Shown: positions 8,742 to 18,331, counted from the first letter of the stretch. The stretch: DNA of 64,000 nt from Loktanella sp. 5RATIMAR09 (GCF_001419985.1 NZ_LJAL01000003.1:62001-126000); one strand, 5' to 3'. Numbers and translations: made by a program. The notes: generated from the letters alone by a model not told the origin.

Positions 8742-9856
8742 GCGCACATGTAACACGTTTGGAAATGTCCGGTTTGGTTCTGCCTGATCGACCATATGAG
8801 TTGAGACGCGACCGCGTCGGTGGTCGTGCATTTCACGATGCCGACTATGATGCGCGATACGATTGGAAAACGCTGTTCTACGATTGTTTTGTCGATCCTG
8901 ACATGCAGTGCGTCACGCTTATTGGTCCGCCACTTCTCAATTTCGCGCCACTATTGGAAGAGGCGGATTTCACGGTCGACGGAACGGCTGTTGAAATTAC
9001 CAAAATCGAGGATCTATCCCGCTGTACACTCGTGCGTTTGTCTGCTGTGAGCGGAACGCTTCTTACGGTGTCCCACAGATTGTTCGGAGCCAACTTTTCG
9101 ATTGGCAAATCGTTTGTCGAAGAACTCGCAGGGATGAATGCCGTCTACACAATCTCACGCAACAACCGGTTGGAATGGATCACGGATTGGCTACAATACT
9201 ATGTCCGGGAACACGGGCTTGAAGCGGTCGTTTTATCGGACAACGGATCAACAGACTATACGCCGCAAGACCTGTCCGAAGCCATCGCAAGCGTTCCCCA
9301 GCTCAAGCGTGCGTTCATCTTGCATGCCCGCTATCCGTTTGGGCCCACCGCCGAGAACAATGCGGCCTACAAGTCACTGTTTTTGCAACGCTCACTCGCA
9401 GAGATGATCAGAATCCGTTTTCTTGCCAAGGCGAGGGCGGTCCTGAATGCCGACATAGACGAGTTTTTCGATGCGCCTGACGGCCTTTCTGTATTTGATG
9501 CCGCGGTTGCGTCGGAACAAGGGTATCTGCGCGCAGATGCGACATGGGTCTACATTCCTGAAATGCGCAAAGACCATCCGCGACATGCCGATCACACACA
9601 TGTCAGTGTCAACGGGCGGCCCAAAGCGAACCGTAAATGGTGCATCGTGCCAACGGGTCCGATGCGGGGGAAGCAGTGGTTGACACATTTCATAGACTCT
9701 CGCAAAGATCCGGTCGATCCGAGGTTTTGCATGTGGCACTTTCGACAAATTTCGACTAGCTGGAAAACCGATCGTGCCGCCAACTCTGTTGAGCTTGTAC
9801 CGGACAGGAGGCTCATCGAAACAATGCGTCGTTCTTTCAATGCCGTGTCAGATTAA
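8738..9856 (+). CDS. Glycosyltransferase family 2-like protein
   Basis: A 372-residue protein beginning MSAHVTRLEM. After an amino-terminal segment of about 130 residues without obvious motifs comes YTISRNNRLEWITDWLQYYV, then VVLSDNGSTDYT, RIRFLAKARAVLNADIDEFF (DIDE at 239-242) and DAPDGLSVFDAAV. These match the amino-terminal half of the 750-residue neighbour on the other strand, but here the catalytic residues are intact. The ATG at 8738 is chosen because it overlaps the FkbM stop codon (ATGA); an earlier in-frame ATG would sit deep inside that gene. A role in adding a sugar to a surface or extracellular glycan is inferred from the family. Confidence 0.83.
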   Translation: MSAHVTRLEMSGLVLPDRPYELRRDRVGGRAFHDADYDARYDWKTLFYDCFVDPDMQCVTLIGPPLLNFAPLLEEADFTVDGTAVEITKIEDLSRCTLVRLSAVSGTLLTVSHRLFGANFSIGKSFVEELAGMNAVYTISRNNRLEWITDWLQYYVREHGLEAVVLSDNGSTDYTPQDLSEAIASVPQLKRAFILHARYPFGPTAENNAAYKSLFLQRSLAEMIRIRFLAKARAVLNADIDEFFDAPDGLSVFDAAVASEQGYLRADATWVYIPEMRKDHPRHADHTHVSVNGRPKANRKWCIVPTGPMRGKQWLTHFIDSRKDPVDPRFCMWHFRQISTSWKTDRAANSVELVPDRRLIETMRRSFNAVSD

Positions 9857-9894
9857 CTTGAACTCTCAGGCTGCTATTTTGGTAGATGTTCCCG

Positions 9895-12597
9895 ATGACA
9901 GAACGTAGGTTCTTTCTGGCGCTCACAGTCAAGAACGAGGCTCCCAATTTGCTCGAATGGGTGGCCTACCATCGGGTGATCGGCTTTACGGATATTGCGA
10001 TCTATCAGAATGATAGTGAGGATTCGACGCAAAAGATCCTGCGGACGATGCACAAGGCGGGCTTTATCCAGTATTTCAACAACGCCAGCCGCAATAAAGG
10101 ATGGCAGAACAAAGCCTATCGCCGTGCCTCGCGTTTAGAGGCCTACCACGCAGCAGAATGGGCGATGGCGCTTGATTGCGACGAGTTTCTGGTGGTCAAG
10201 ACGGGGGAGGGCCAGGTCGGGGACCTTGTTGATGCGCTTCCGCCCGAGGTTAATGCCTGTACGATCCACTGGAAAGCTTTTGGAAGTTCCTATCACGCCA
10301 CGATGCCAGACGGTCTGGTGACAGAAGAGTTCACGCTGGCAGAACATCCCGATCAGATCGCATCGCGCCAGATGGGGTTCAAATCGCTGTTCAAACCCAC
10401 CGCTTATCGGCGCATTGGCATTCACAAGCCGAAAGACGCCTTCGCACACACGCCGTCCGTGATGTGCAACGGGTCAGGCATTATACTTGATCCCGAGGTT
10501 GATCCAGGATGGCGGTCAAAGGACCCCGGATGCCGCAGCTTGGCACAGGTCAACCACTACGCCCTGCGCGATCTGGAACGTTTCATCGTCAAGTCAGGGC
10601 GTGGACGGACCGCCAATCACGAACGCGCCGTCGACAAAGAGTATTGGGACACTTTCGATCAGAACGACGCGATTGATCTGCTTGCCAAGAATCGCGCAGC
10701 AGAAGTACGGGCCGAAATGGAACGGATGGACGCGCAGACCAACGGTCGTCTGTCACTCCTGACGCAGGTCGGCCGTGATGCAACGCATGAAGTCTTTGAC
10801 AAGCTGATGCAAAACGAGGACTACCATCGCATTTATCACGAGATCAAAGCCGGGTTTTCACAGTCCGGCGATCCAGCGCCCAAAGGACATCAATCAGCCC
10901 CGATGACAACCACCATAAGTTACGATGAGATAATCGAAACGCAGGGTATCAAGGTTCCTTTCGTTCCCGCCATCATCACGCCGCCAATCGAAAAACCCAT
11001 GCGCAACAACCGCTACGAAGGTGGTGAAAGCAAAGCGCTGGCGGAGCTGCTTGAGCAAGGCGACCGGATCCTCGAATTGGGGGCCGGTGTCGGCGTTACT
11101 TCGACCATCGCGGCGCTGCACCCGGGTGTTGAAAGCGTGCTGGCGGTAGAAGCAAATCCGGCGCTTATTCCGCTGGTGACAGAGACCTATCGGCTCAATC
11201 ACGCGAAGAATGTCACATTGCTCAATGGCATTGTTGTTCCGGATAAAGCAGAACCTGCGGTGTTCTATCTCAGGGAAGATTTTTGGGCCTCGTCGATGGA
11301 ACCCGATAGTCGTCCGTTCAAAGAGGCCGTGAAAGTTGCCCCCCTCAGCATCAAAGATCTCATGGTTCGCCAGAAACCGACCGTGATTTCTTGTGACATC
11401 GAGGGCGCAGAGCTTGGGCTGTTCAACGATATCGACCTGTCGCAGGTCCGCCTGATGATCCTTGAGTTTCACCCGAAGGTCTACGGTCAAGAAGGCGTCG
11501 ATGGCATAATTTCTGTGCTTTGGGACAAAGGGTTTTCGGCGGTTCCTGTGGACAAACCTACGTCTGTACGCCGCTTTGTGCGCCGTCAGATGGATCCCGT
11601 CGAGGCGCAATGGCCTCCGCAAGATCCCAACGTTCTTATCGCGACATGCATGAAAGACGAAGGGCCGTTCATTCTGGAATGGGTTGCATGGCACAAGGCT
11701 ATTGGTGTTGATAATTTTGTCGTCTTCACCAACGATTGCACTGATGGCACTGATCTTATTCTTGAACGGCTTCAGGCGCTTGGTCATGTGCGCCATCTTC
11801 CCAATCCAGCTTTGGCGACGAAGAGCACGTATTTCCAACCCATCGCTTTATCATACGTGCCTTTTCTGGCCGAGTGGAAGAAAGCCGATTTCTTTATCTC
11901 GATGGATGTCGATGAATTCATCAATATCAGGGTCGGGGATGGCAAGCTGAGCGACCTGATGGCCGCGACCGGCTTTTTTGATGCCCTGTCCATGTCCGAA
12001 TTGAATCATGGGGCAAACAATCAGGAATATTTCACCCCCGGGCTGGTGACAGAACAGTTCCCACGCCACCAGACAGAGACACCGGGTGCGCGCAAAGCGT
12101 TGCGCGGCGTGAAAACAATTACACGGATTTCATCGAAGCTGGACAAACCGCGCAACCACAGGCCGGATTTCCGCATGGATACCGCGGCACCGGTCTGGCG
12201 CGATGGGGCAGGGCGAGAGCTGGCGACGCTTCACGCCGATCCGACGCTGAATGGTATTGATGTGCGCGGCAGCTACGCGCTCGTCGTGCTGGATCATTTC
12301 CCGCTACGATCACTTGAAAGCTTTCTCATCAAGATGTTTCGCGGCGACGTTGTGGTCAAAAAGAACCAGGTTTCGCAACGTTATTGGCGGCTTCGCAATC
12401 AAAATGACGAACTTTCGTCAGATTTTGCACGACAGCAACAAGCGTTTCGTAGAGAGCTCGATCAGCTGCTTGCTGATGACGCACTGCGCGAACTTCATGA
12501 TGCCGCGTGCAAAATACACGCAGCGCGTGCCAAAGAGCTGTTGAAGCTGCCCGAATACAATGAGCGACGTGAGTGGATAAAAACGAATAGCTGGTAG
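9895..12597 (+). CDS. Glycosyltransferase - FkbM methyltransferase - glycosyltransferase fusion
   Basis: A 900-residue, three-module protein. Residues 1-330: glycosyltransferase module with LTVKNEAPNLLEWVAYHRV, DCDEF (94-98) and HYALRDLERFIVKSGRGRTA. Residues about 340-570: methyltransferase with ILELGAGVGVTS (392-403), a SAM acidic residue in VLAVEANP, and the FkbM signature SCDIEGAE (about 499-506). Residues about 580-900: second glycosyltransferase module with CMKDEGPFILEWVAWHKAI, TNDCTDGTD, DVDEF (671-675) and HFPLRSLESFLIKMFRGD. All three catalytic motif sets look intact. ATG 9895 is preferred to ATG 9886 because GGTAG lies at a workable distance. The combination suggests one polypeptide that transfers, methylates and caps or extends a glycan. 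Confidence 0.85.
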   Translation: MTERRFFLALTVKNEAPNLLEWVAYHRVIGFTDIAIYQNDSEDSTQKILRTMHKAGFIQYFNNASRNKGWQNKAYRRASRLEAYHAAEWAMALDCDEFLVVKTGEGQVGDLVDALPPEVNACTIHWKAFGSSYHATMPDGLVTEEFTLAEHPDQIASRQMGFKSLFKPTAYRRIGIHKPKDAFAHTPSVMCNGSGIILDPEVDPGWRSKDPGCRSLAQVNHYALRDLERFIVKSGRGRTANHERAVDKEYWDTFDQNDAIDLLAKNRAAEVRAEMERMDAQTNGRLSLLTQVGRDATHEVFDKLMQNEDYHRIYHEIKAGFSQSGDPAPKGHQSAPMTTTISYDEIIETQGIKVPFVPAIITPPIEKPMRNNRYEGGESKALAELLEQGDRILELGAGVGVTSTIAALHPGVESVLAVEANPALIPLVTETYRLNHAKNVTLLNGIVVPDKAEPAVFYLREDFWASSMEPDSRPFKEAVKVAPLSIKDLMVRQKPTVISCDIEGAELGLFNDIDLSQVRLMILEFHPKVYGQEGVDGIISVLWDKGFSAVPVDKPTSVRRFVRRQMDPVEAQWPPQDPNVLIATCMKDEGPFILEWVAWHKAIGVDNFVVFTNDCTDGTDLILERLQALGHVRHLPNPALATKSTYFQPIALSYVPFLAEWKKADFFISMDVDEFINIRVGDGKLSDLMAATGFFDALSMSELNHGANNQEYFTPGLVTEQFPRHQTETPGARKALRGVKTITRISSKLDKPRNHRPDFRMDTAAPVWRDGAGRELATLHADPTLNGIDVRGSYALVVLDHFPLRSLESFLIKMFRGDVVVKKNQVSQRYWRLRNQNDELSSDFARQQQAFRRELDQLLADDALRELHDAACKIHAARAKELLKLPEYNERREWIKTNSW

Positions 12598-12617
12598 GCG
12601 CAAGTGACGCAGAAAGC

Positions 12618-13586
12618 TTAGTTGACCAATCCGTCTAGGCGCGCGCGATAAATGCGGAGGCAATTGTCATGCGCCGCCGCAACGCCGGGCAGGGCGGCCA
12701 GTTCTTTGATCTGCTGCATAAGCTTTTCAGACTGGGCAATCATGCGGTCGTCCAAAACCGCGTTCTGATTGTATACCCGCCAATAGCGGTCTTGAAATCT
12801 GAAATCGCGGTCATCCGCATCGACGGGTTTGGTGCCTTGGCCGCGCAGCTTCTTGAGCAAGAAACTATCCTTGGTCTTCACCGCGTAATGGCAAATCGCC
12901 GCCCAATCATGCGCAATGGCCTCGGGTGGTACGGCACCAAGGCCATGGCGCATGCGTTTGCCTGACCGGTACATCGTGGCTGGCATCGGGTTGCCAGCCG
13001 CATTTACAAAGCGTTTTCCTTGCTCTTGGAAATCTCCATGCACATGGGGTCGGTGCAGTCCGAAGCCTCGAACGCTGTCAGATCGTTTAAAAAGCGTTTT
13101 GAATGTTGCATGACGGCTATTGTTGTCGGGACCGCGCTTCAGGAACCTCTGAGTGACTAACCCGGGCTCCCATTGGGTGAAACCGTTGTCTCCGAAATTA
13201 AGCCAGTTGACAGCAACGCCATCAGAAACTTCTGAGGCTTTTTCAGCAAGTTGCAGCACGCTGTTACCTTCGTTGTTGCAGAATAGAAACTCGTCGGTAT
13301 CCATCCACATCAACCAATCCGCGGATTGCAATTCAGTGTTCTGATACGCTTTTTCGGCAGCTGCAAATTGTGGCGTCTGACCTGGCTTGAGGTCCTGTGC
13401 GTGATGATGAATGACGCCGTTATCGGCCAACGCATCCAGTAGTTCCGCTGATCCGTCAGTACAGTCATTGCTATAAACCACAATCGCGGAGAAGCCTGAG
13501 TTTATGTGATAGGCAACCCATTCCAATATGAACGGTCCTTCATTCTTGATACAAGAAAACAGACCAATCTTCTTCACGCGCTTCAT
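12618..13586 (-). CDS. Glycosyltransferase family 2-like protein
   Basis: A 322-residue single-module protein of the same family as the neighbours. Motifs: CIKNEGPFILEWVAYHINSGF near the start, VVYSNDCTDGSAEL, the metal-binding WMDTDEFLF (about residue 95), and HYAVKTKDSFLLKKLRGQG. ATG 13586 is preferred because AAGG lies 8 bases upstream; an in-frame ATG at 13610 would add eight residues (MASKKVRS) without a ribosome binding site. It converges with the large fusion gene, leaving only 20 bases between them, so the two transcripts run into each other. Substrates are unknown. Confidence 0.83.
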   Translation of the reverse strand: MKRVKKIGLFSCIKNEGPFILEWVAYHINSGFSAIVVYSNDCTDGSAELLDALADNGVIHHHAQDLKPGQTPQFAAAEKAYQNTELQSADWLMWMDTDEFLFCNNEGNSVLQLAEKASEVSDGVAVNWLNFGDNGFTQWEPGLVTQRFLKRGPDNNSRHATFKTLFKRSDSVRGFGLHRPHVHGDFQEQGKRFVNAAGNPMPATMYRSGKRMRHGLGAVPPEAIAHDWAAICHYAVKTKDSFLLKKLRGQGTKPVDADDRDFRFQDRYWRVYNQNAVLDDRMIAQSEKLMQQIKELAALPGVAAAHDNCLRIYRARLDGLVN

Positions 13587-13750
13587 TGACCGAACCTTTT
13601 TGCTGGCCATCAGCTTGTATCAATGTCGTTCAGGCTTGCAAGTGTACGGGATGGGGTCGCAATCCAGTCCAGTCGAAACACCGCATACATATTACATAAT
13701 ACTGATTATGCGCTTACCAGATCAAACTGAAAGATAGCGATGCCAACCGC
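13587..13750. other. AT-rich spacer between glycosyltransferase island and iol locus
   Basis: This spacer is markedly AT-richer than its surroundings at 13680-13740 and carries the inverted repeat CATAAT-ACTG-ATTATG (13695-13710). It lies upstream of the minus-strand glycosyltransferase gene and downstream of the iol aldolase. It probably holds the glycosyltransferase promoter; no confident -35/-10 pair was identified and no iol terminator hairpin is obvious. Confidence 0.3.
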
Positions 13751-14578
13751 CTACCCCTTGAGGTTACGTAACACGGCACGCGCGGCTGCCATCACGGGCG
13801 CATGGGTGTCTTTCAGGATCGCAATCCGGTCAAAGCGATCAGGATCTGTGTTCACCGCATCACGCAGCGCTGCCCCAAAGGTCATGCGAAGTTCTGTGCC
13901 GATGTTGAATTTGCAGATATTTGTCGTCTGCGCCAAATGCCTGCGCTGATCGGCTGGCACGCCCGAGCCGCCATGGATCACCAAAGGCACCTGTGTCGCG
14001 GCCTGAATTGCTGCAATCCGCGCTTCATCAAGGCCTGCGTCTGTCTCTTGTTGCAAATGCACATTGCCGACTGAGATCGCCATCGCGTCAACGCCCGTTT
14101 CTGTTGCAAAGAGTGCAGCTTCCGCGGGGTCTGTCCCGGCTGAAGTCTCGCCGCCCGCATAGCCGACAAAACCGATCTCACCCTCGCATGAAATTCCTGA
14201 TTTCTGTGCAAGCTCAACAATTTGTCGTGTTTCCTTAATGTTATCCGCCAATGGCTTTCGCGATCCGTCAAACATCAGTGACGTAAACCCTGCATCCAGC
14301 GCCTCGGAGCATTCATCATAGGTATAGCCGTGATCAAGATGCGCCACGACCGGTACGCTGGCCCCTTCGGCCAAATGCCGGAACATCTTGCCCAGAACAG
14401 GCAAAGGCGTATGCGCGCGGCACCCCGGCCCTGCCTGCAGGATTACCGCACAATTCTCGGCCTCTGCTGCGGCAACAAAGGCGCGCATATCCTCCCAACC
14501 CAGACAAACGAGACCGCCGATGGCATAGCCGTCACGCAATGCAGGCTGGAGCACGTCTCTGAGCGTCGCCAGGGTCAC
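13751..14578 (-). CDS. iolJ: Class II fructose-bisphosphate-type aldolase of the iol operon
   Basis: A 275-residue class II aldolase. The zinc and substrate sites are visible: AHLDHGYT, SLMFDGSRKPL, EGEIGFVG, SVGNVHLQ, VIHGGSG and NIGTELR. In the inositol pathway IolJ cleaves 2-deoxy-5-keto-gluconate-6-phosphate to dihydroxyacetone phosphate and malonate semialdehyde. The GTG at 14578 is chosen because it overlaps the iolB TGA (GTGA), giving a normal-length protein starting (V/M)TLATLRDVLQPALRDG. The upstream frame extension has no aldolase sequence. It is the last gene of the minus-strand iolD-iolC-iolB-aldolase operon. A general fructose-bisphosphate aldolase is the alternative, but context favours IolJ. 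Confidence 0.88.
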   Translation of the reverse strand: MTLATLRDVLQPALRDGYAIGGLVCLGWEDMRAFVAAAEAENCAVILQAGPGCRAHTPLPVLGKMFRHLAEGASVPVVAHLDHGYTYDECSEALDAGFTSLMFDGSRKPLADNIKETRQIVELAQKSGISCEGEIGFVGYAGGETSAGTDPAEAALFATETGVDAMAISVGNVHLQQETDAGLDEARIAAIQAATQVPLVIHGGSGVPADQRRHLAQTTNICKFNIGTELRMTFGAALRDAVNTDPDRFDRIAILKDTHAPVMAAARAVLRNLKG

Positions 14579-15417
14579 TTGAACTTGGCAATCATGTCTT
14601 TGATGCCCGGGATCGTCTCGATCTGATAGGCATGGGACGGCTGGAAATACTGGATCAGGCTGCGCTGTGACAGCCCGCCCAGAATGGTGAAATAATACAT
14701 CTGATAGCCCGGCAGCACCGCGCATGGATGATAGCCACTATCGAGACAGATCGTGGACCCATCCACGATATGATAGGCATCGCCCGCCTTGCCGTCTTCG
14801 CGTTGCAACATCTGCACGCCAGAGCCGTGGTTGGGCTTGAACCGGAAATTATAGGTCTCATCATGGCGCGTCTCGTCCGGCAATCGGTCGGTGTCATGCT
14901 TGTGCGATGGGAAACCGGACCAGCCGCCCTCGCCCACGGTAAAGAGCTCGGACACCAGCAAGCGCCCCACCTTGTCGTGGTATTTGGTGCCAAGGATGTG
15001 CTTGATTTTGCGGTGTGTCTTGGTGTCGTCCGATCCGTATTGCACGAGATCCAGTTCATCGGACCTTACCGCGAACGCATCCAACACCTTGTCGTAGCGC
15101 GCGCCACAGACAAACACTTCTGCCTCATCTGACGTACAGACCATCGTGGCTTTCGCGCCCACGGGCACGTAAACGCCCTCAGGTTCGCCATCCCAGACAT
15201 CCTCGACCCGCTGGCCGATCCCGTCGGCCTTGAACCCTTCGATCTCAATATCAATGGTGCCTGTTGCTGGCACAATACAGGTCTCATACCCCGGCACGGT
15301 ATATTCAAACGCCTGCCCCTTCTGCAGCTTCACGATGTTGAAATAGTTGAGCGGTACCGTCGGATCATCCACATCCACGATCGGTTTGTTCTGGTTGTCA
15401 AAGGGTGGGATGTGCAT
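14575..15417 (-). CDS. iolB: 5-deoxy-glucuronate isomerase
   Basis: A 280-residue cupin-fold enzyme that converts 5-deoxy-D-glucuronate to 2-deoxy-5-keto-D-gluconate in myo-inositol catabolism. Signatures include VGRLLVSELFTVGEGGWSGF, PSHKHDTD (metal-binding histidines), HDETYNFRF and the DSGYHPCAVLPGYQMYYF block near the end. The ATG follows AGAGG. It sits 12 bases after iolC, and its stop is overlapped by the start of the aldolase gene. Confidence 0.95.
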   Translation of the reverse strand: MHIPPFDNQNKPIVDVDDPTVPLNYFNIVKLQKGQAFEYTVPGYETCIVPATGTIDIEIEGFKADGIGQRVEDVWDGEPEGVYVPVGAKATMVCTSDEAEVFVCGARYDKVLDAFAVRSDELDLVQYGSDDTKTHRKIKHILGTKYHDKVGRLLVSELFTVGEGGWSGFPSHKHDTDRLPDETRHDETYNFRFKPNHGSGVQMLQREDGKAGDAYHIVDGSTICLDSGYHPCAVLPGYQMYYFTILGGLSQRSLIQYFQPSHAYQIETIPGIKDMIAKFK

Positions 15418-15429
15418 TGGTCAATCCTC

Positions 15430-16410
15430 TCATGCGTCGGTCGGGCCGGGGTGATCGGCCATGAATTTCGTCAAAGTTGCCGTGTCTGCCATCGCAGGCG
15501 CACAGCCCGGACGGGACACGGTGACAGAGGCACAGGCCGATCCGCGCAAGATCGCATCGCGCAAATCCTGCCCCTCAGCCAGCCCCGTAACCAGACCGGC
15601 CATAAAGCTGTCCCCTGCCCCCGTGGGTTTCAGCGCGTCAACCGGCCAGATGCCTGTGTGAATCTCGGCGCCATCCGCAAAGGTAATCGCGCCTTTTTCG
15701 CCCATCTTATAGACCACAATGGTGGCGGTGCTGGCGGCCAGCGCGCGGGCTTTGTCCAATCCTTTGTCGATGCCACCGGCCATAAAACCGAATTCCTCGT
15801 CATTGCCGACAATCATATCCGACTGGGCCGCAGCACGGCTCAGGATTTCTTCGGCAACTTGTGGGGACGGCCACGAATACGGGCGGTAATCCACATCAAA
15901 GATAATCGGCAATCCGGCGGCTTTGGCGCGCGCGAAGGCAGCAAACGTGGCACTGCGCGACGGTTCGGCGGCGAACACCGTGCCTGCCGTGATCAACGCA
16001 CCGAATTTGGCGTAATCCACCGCCGCCACATCAGCCGCATCCATCTGGAAATCAGCCGCCCCATTGCGGTAAATCACATTGCGGTGCCCCGCGACGCGGC
16101 TTTCATAAAACGCCAGCGAATTGCGATATTCCCCGCCCACAGGTGTGACATATTCGGTGCCCACGCCATAGCGTTTCAGCTGCCCCAAACAATAACTGCC
16201 AATGCTGTCATCCGACACACGGGTGACAAGCGACGCCTGCCCGCCCAGTTTGCAAATCCCCACCGCGATATTGGCGGATGATCCGCCAAGGCCAACGGTC
16301 ACAGTCTCGGCATCTTCTGTCGCGACACCCGGATCGGTATAGAGGTCTATGCCTGCGCGCCCCACGACCACAAAGTTATTGGCTTTGATCCCATCCAGCA
16401 GCGCGGACAT
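15430..16410 (-). CDS. iolC: 5-dehydro-2-deoxygluconokinase
   Basis: A 326-residue PfkB/ribokinase-family kinase. VGLGGSSANIAVGICKLGG is the amino-terminal PfkB signature, and DALKPTGAGDSFMAGLVTGL carries the catalytic Asp and anion hole. IolC phosphorylates 2-deoxy-5-keto-gluconate at the 6 position. The ATG at 16410 shares one base with the iolD TGA (TGATG), which fixes the start and shows translational coupling. An upstream in-frame start at 16512 would lie within iolD and adds unrelated sequence. Single-gene kinase; in some species IolC carries an extra DUF2090 domain, which is absent here. Confidence 0.95.
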   Translation of the reverse strand: MSALLDGIKANNFVVVGRAGIDLYTDPGVATEDAETVTVGLGGSSANIAVGICKLGGQASLVTRVSDDSIGSYCLGQLKRYGVGTEYVTPVGGEYRNSLAFYESRVAGHRNVIYRNGAADFQMDAADVAAVDYAKFGALITAGTVFAAEPSRSATFAAFARAKAAGLPIIFDVDYRPYSWPSPQVAEEILSRAAAQSDMIVGNDEEFGFMAGGIDKGLDKARALAASTATIVVYKMGEKGAITFADGAEIHTGIWPVDALKPTGAGDSFMAGLVTGLAEGQDLRDAILRGSACASVTVSRPGCAPAMADTATLTKFMADHPGPTDA

Positions 16411-18281
16411 CAGACACCCTTTCGTTGCTTGGGCCGGGTGGATTCCTGATCGACATGGGCCGCACGCACCCTCTCCGACGCGGTGACATGCGGCGTGCCG
16501 ACTTCCCACCACGCATGGCCCTGCGTCGTCCAGCCGTCATAGGGGTCCACCTTCATCACGATCACATAGGTCTTGTCTGCGGCCTGCGCGCGCCCGAAGG
16601 CCGCTTCCAGTTCTGCGGGTGAACTGACGGTTTCGGCCGCAGCCCCCAATGCGCGTGCGTGTGCTTCGAAATCCACACCCACTTGCGCGGTCGCTGTCGG
16701 CGTATCGGCAATCAGGTTGTTAAAGCTTTCGTTGCCTGTGTTGTTCTGCAACTTGTTGATTACCGCAAAGCCGCCGTTGTCCAGCACCATCACGATCATC
16801 TTTTTCTCTGTCAGAACAGATGAGTAGATATCGGAGTTCATCAAGAGATACGACCCGTCACCCGTAAAGACGATGGTGTCACGATCAGGCTCGGTCTGGG
16901 CCTGCGCAATACGCGCGCCCCAACCGCCCGCGATTTCATAGCCCATGCAGGAAAACCCGAATTCCACGTCCACGGTGCCGATATCCAGCGTTTTCCAGTT
17001 GGCGGTGACTTCTGCGGGCAATCCCCCTGCGGCGGCAACAATCCGGTCGCGCGGATGACACAAGCGGTTCACCTCGCCAATCGCCTGCGCATAGGATGCA
17101 GGGCCGTTGCCGACACGCGTGTTTTCCGCGACATAGTCGTTCCATGTGGCACGCGCGGCTTGGGCGTGCTGGGTCCAGCTTTCTGGCGTGCGATAGGACG
17201 CAAGCGCCGCTTGTAGTGCGGCCAACCCCAACTTCGCATCGCCCACCACGGTCGCCGACATATGTTTGGCGGCATCGTGACGTGCGGCGTTCAGGCCGAT
17301 GATCTTCGCATCATGCGCAAAGGCCGTCCATGATCCGGTGGTGAAATCCTGCAAACGGGTGCCAACGGCGACAATCACATCGGCCTCTTGCGCAATCGTG
17401 TTGGCGCTATCCGATCCGGTCACACCAATCGGCCCGATATTGAGCGGATGGTCATGCACCAGATTGGCGCGTCCTGCGATGGTTTCCACAACGGGAATAC
17501 CGGTGGCCTCGGCAAAGGCGGTGAGTTCGGCGACCGCGCCTGAATACTGCACACCACCTCCGGCAATAATCATCGGGCGCTTGGCGGATTTCAGCAAGGC
17601 AACCGCATCAGCCACTTCATCGTGATCGGGCGTCTGCCTGCGGATGCGGTGCACGCGCTTGTCAAAGAAGCTGACAGGATAATCATAGGTCCAGCCCTGC
17701 ACGTCCTGCGGCAGACCGATGAACGCAGGCCCGCAATCGGCAGGGTCCAGCATCGTCGCCAAAGCGGCTGGCAGCGACTGGATCACCTGTGCGGGATGCG
17801 TGATCCGGTCCCAAAAGCGGCTGACCGCCTTGAAGGCATCATTGACGCCAAGGGTCGGGTTCCCGAAATGCTCAAGCTGTTGCAACACAGGGTCCGGCAG
17901 GCGCGTCAGAAACGCATCGCCACACAAGAGCAACATAGGCAAACGGTTGGCATGGGCCAAAGCGGCAGAGGTCAGCAGGTTGCCCGTGCCTGGCCCCGCA
18001 GAGGCCGTGCAAAACATAAAGCGGCGGCGCAGATAGGCCTTGGCATAGGCAGCGGCGGCAAAGCCCATCCCCTGCTCGTTCTGGCCGCGATAAAGTGGCA
18101 GGTCTGCCTGATGATTATAAAGCGCCTCACCCAGACAGGTCACATTGCCATGGCCGAAAATCCCGAAACCGCCGCCACAAAGACGGGTCTCAACCCCGTC
18201 AATTTCAATCCATTGATTGGCCAGATAACGCACAATCGCTTGCGCCGTCGTCAGCGTGACAGTTTCGGCCATTTGCCCCAT
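16410..18281 (-). CDS. iolD: 3D-(3,5/4)-trihydroxycyclohexane-1,2-dione acylhydrolase
   Basis: A 623-residue thiamine-diphosphate enzyme that opens the inositol ring product to 5-deoxyglucuronate. The amino-terminal pyrimidine-binding domain has the GQNEQGMGFAAAAYAKA stretch with the catalytic Glu. The carboxy-terminal domain has the TPP motif GDGSYLLMNSDIYS...NGGF, in the GDG-X(25-27)-N pattern. ATG 18281 is preferred because GGGGGG lies five bases upstream. It is the first gene of the minus-strand iol operon and is divergent from a Gfo/Idh dehydrogenase gene across a 121-base regulatory region carrying a LacI-type palindrome. Confidence 0.95.
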   Translation of the reverse strand: MGQMAETVTLTTAQAIVRYLANQWIEIDGVETRLCGGGFGIFGHGNVTCLGEALYNHQADLPLYRGQNEQGMGFAAAAYAKAYLRRRFMFCTASAGPGTGNLLTSAALAHANRLPMLLLCGDAFLTRLPDPVLQQLEHFGNPTLGVNDAFKAVSRFWDRITHPAQVIQSLPAALATMLDPADCGPAFIGLPQDVQGWTYDYPVSFFDKRVHRIRRQTPDHDEVADAVALLKSAKRPMIIAGGGVQYSGAVAELTAFAEATGIPVVETIAGRANLVHDHPLNIGPIGVTGSDSANTIAQEADVIVAVGTRLQDFTTGSWTAFAHDAKIIGLNAARHDAAKHMSATVVGDAKLGLAALQAALASYRTPESWTQHAQAARATWNDYVAENTRVGNGPASYAQAIGEVNRLCHPRDRIVAAAGGLPAEVTANWKTLDIGTVDVEFGFSCMGYEIAGGWGARIAQAQTEPDRDTIVFTGDGSYLLMNSDIYSSVLTEKKMIVMVLDNGGFAVINKLQNNTGNESFNNLIADTPTATAQVGVDFEAHARALGAAAETVSSPAELEAAFGRAQAADKTYVIVMKVDPYDGWTTQGHAWWEVGTPHVTASERVRAAHVDQESTRPKQRKGV

Positions 18282-18331
18282 GATATCCCCCCAGCGGTCC
18301 GCAAGAATTCTGCGATGGTCGCGATTGCGTG

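Noticed and set aside
9886-9894. ATG 9886 as start of the large fusion gene
   Set aside because: The only ribosome-binding-like sequence (GGTAG) directly abuts this ATG, while it is well spaced for ATG 9895.
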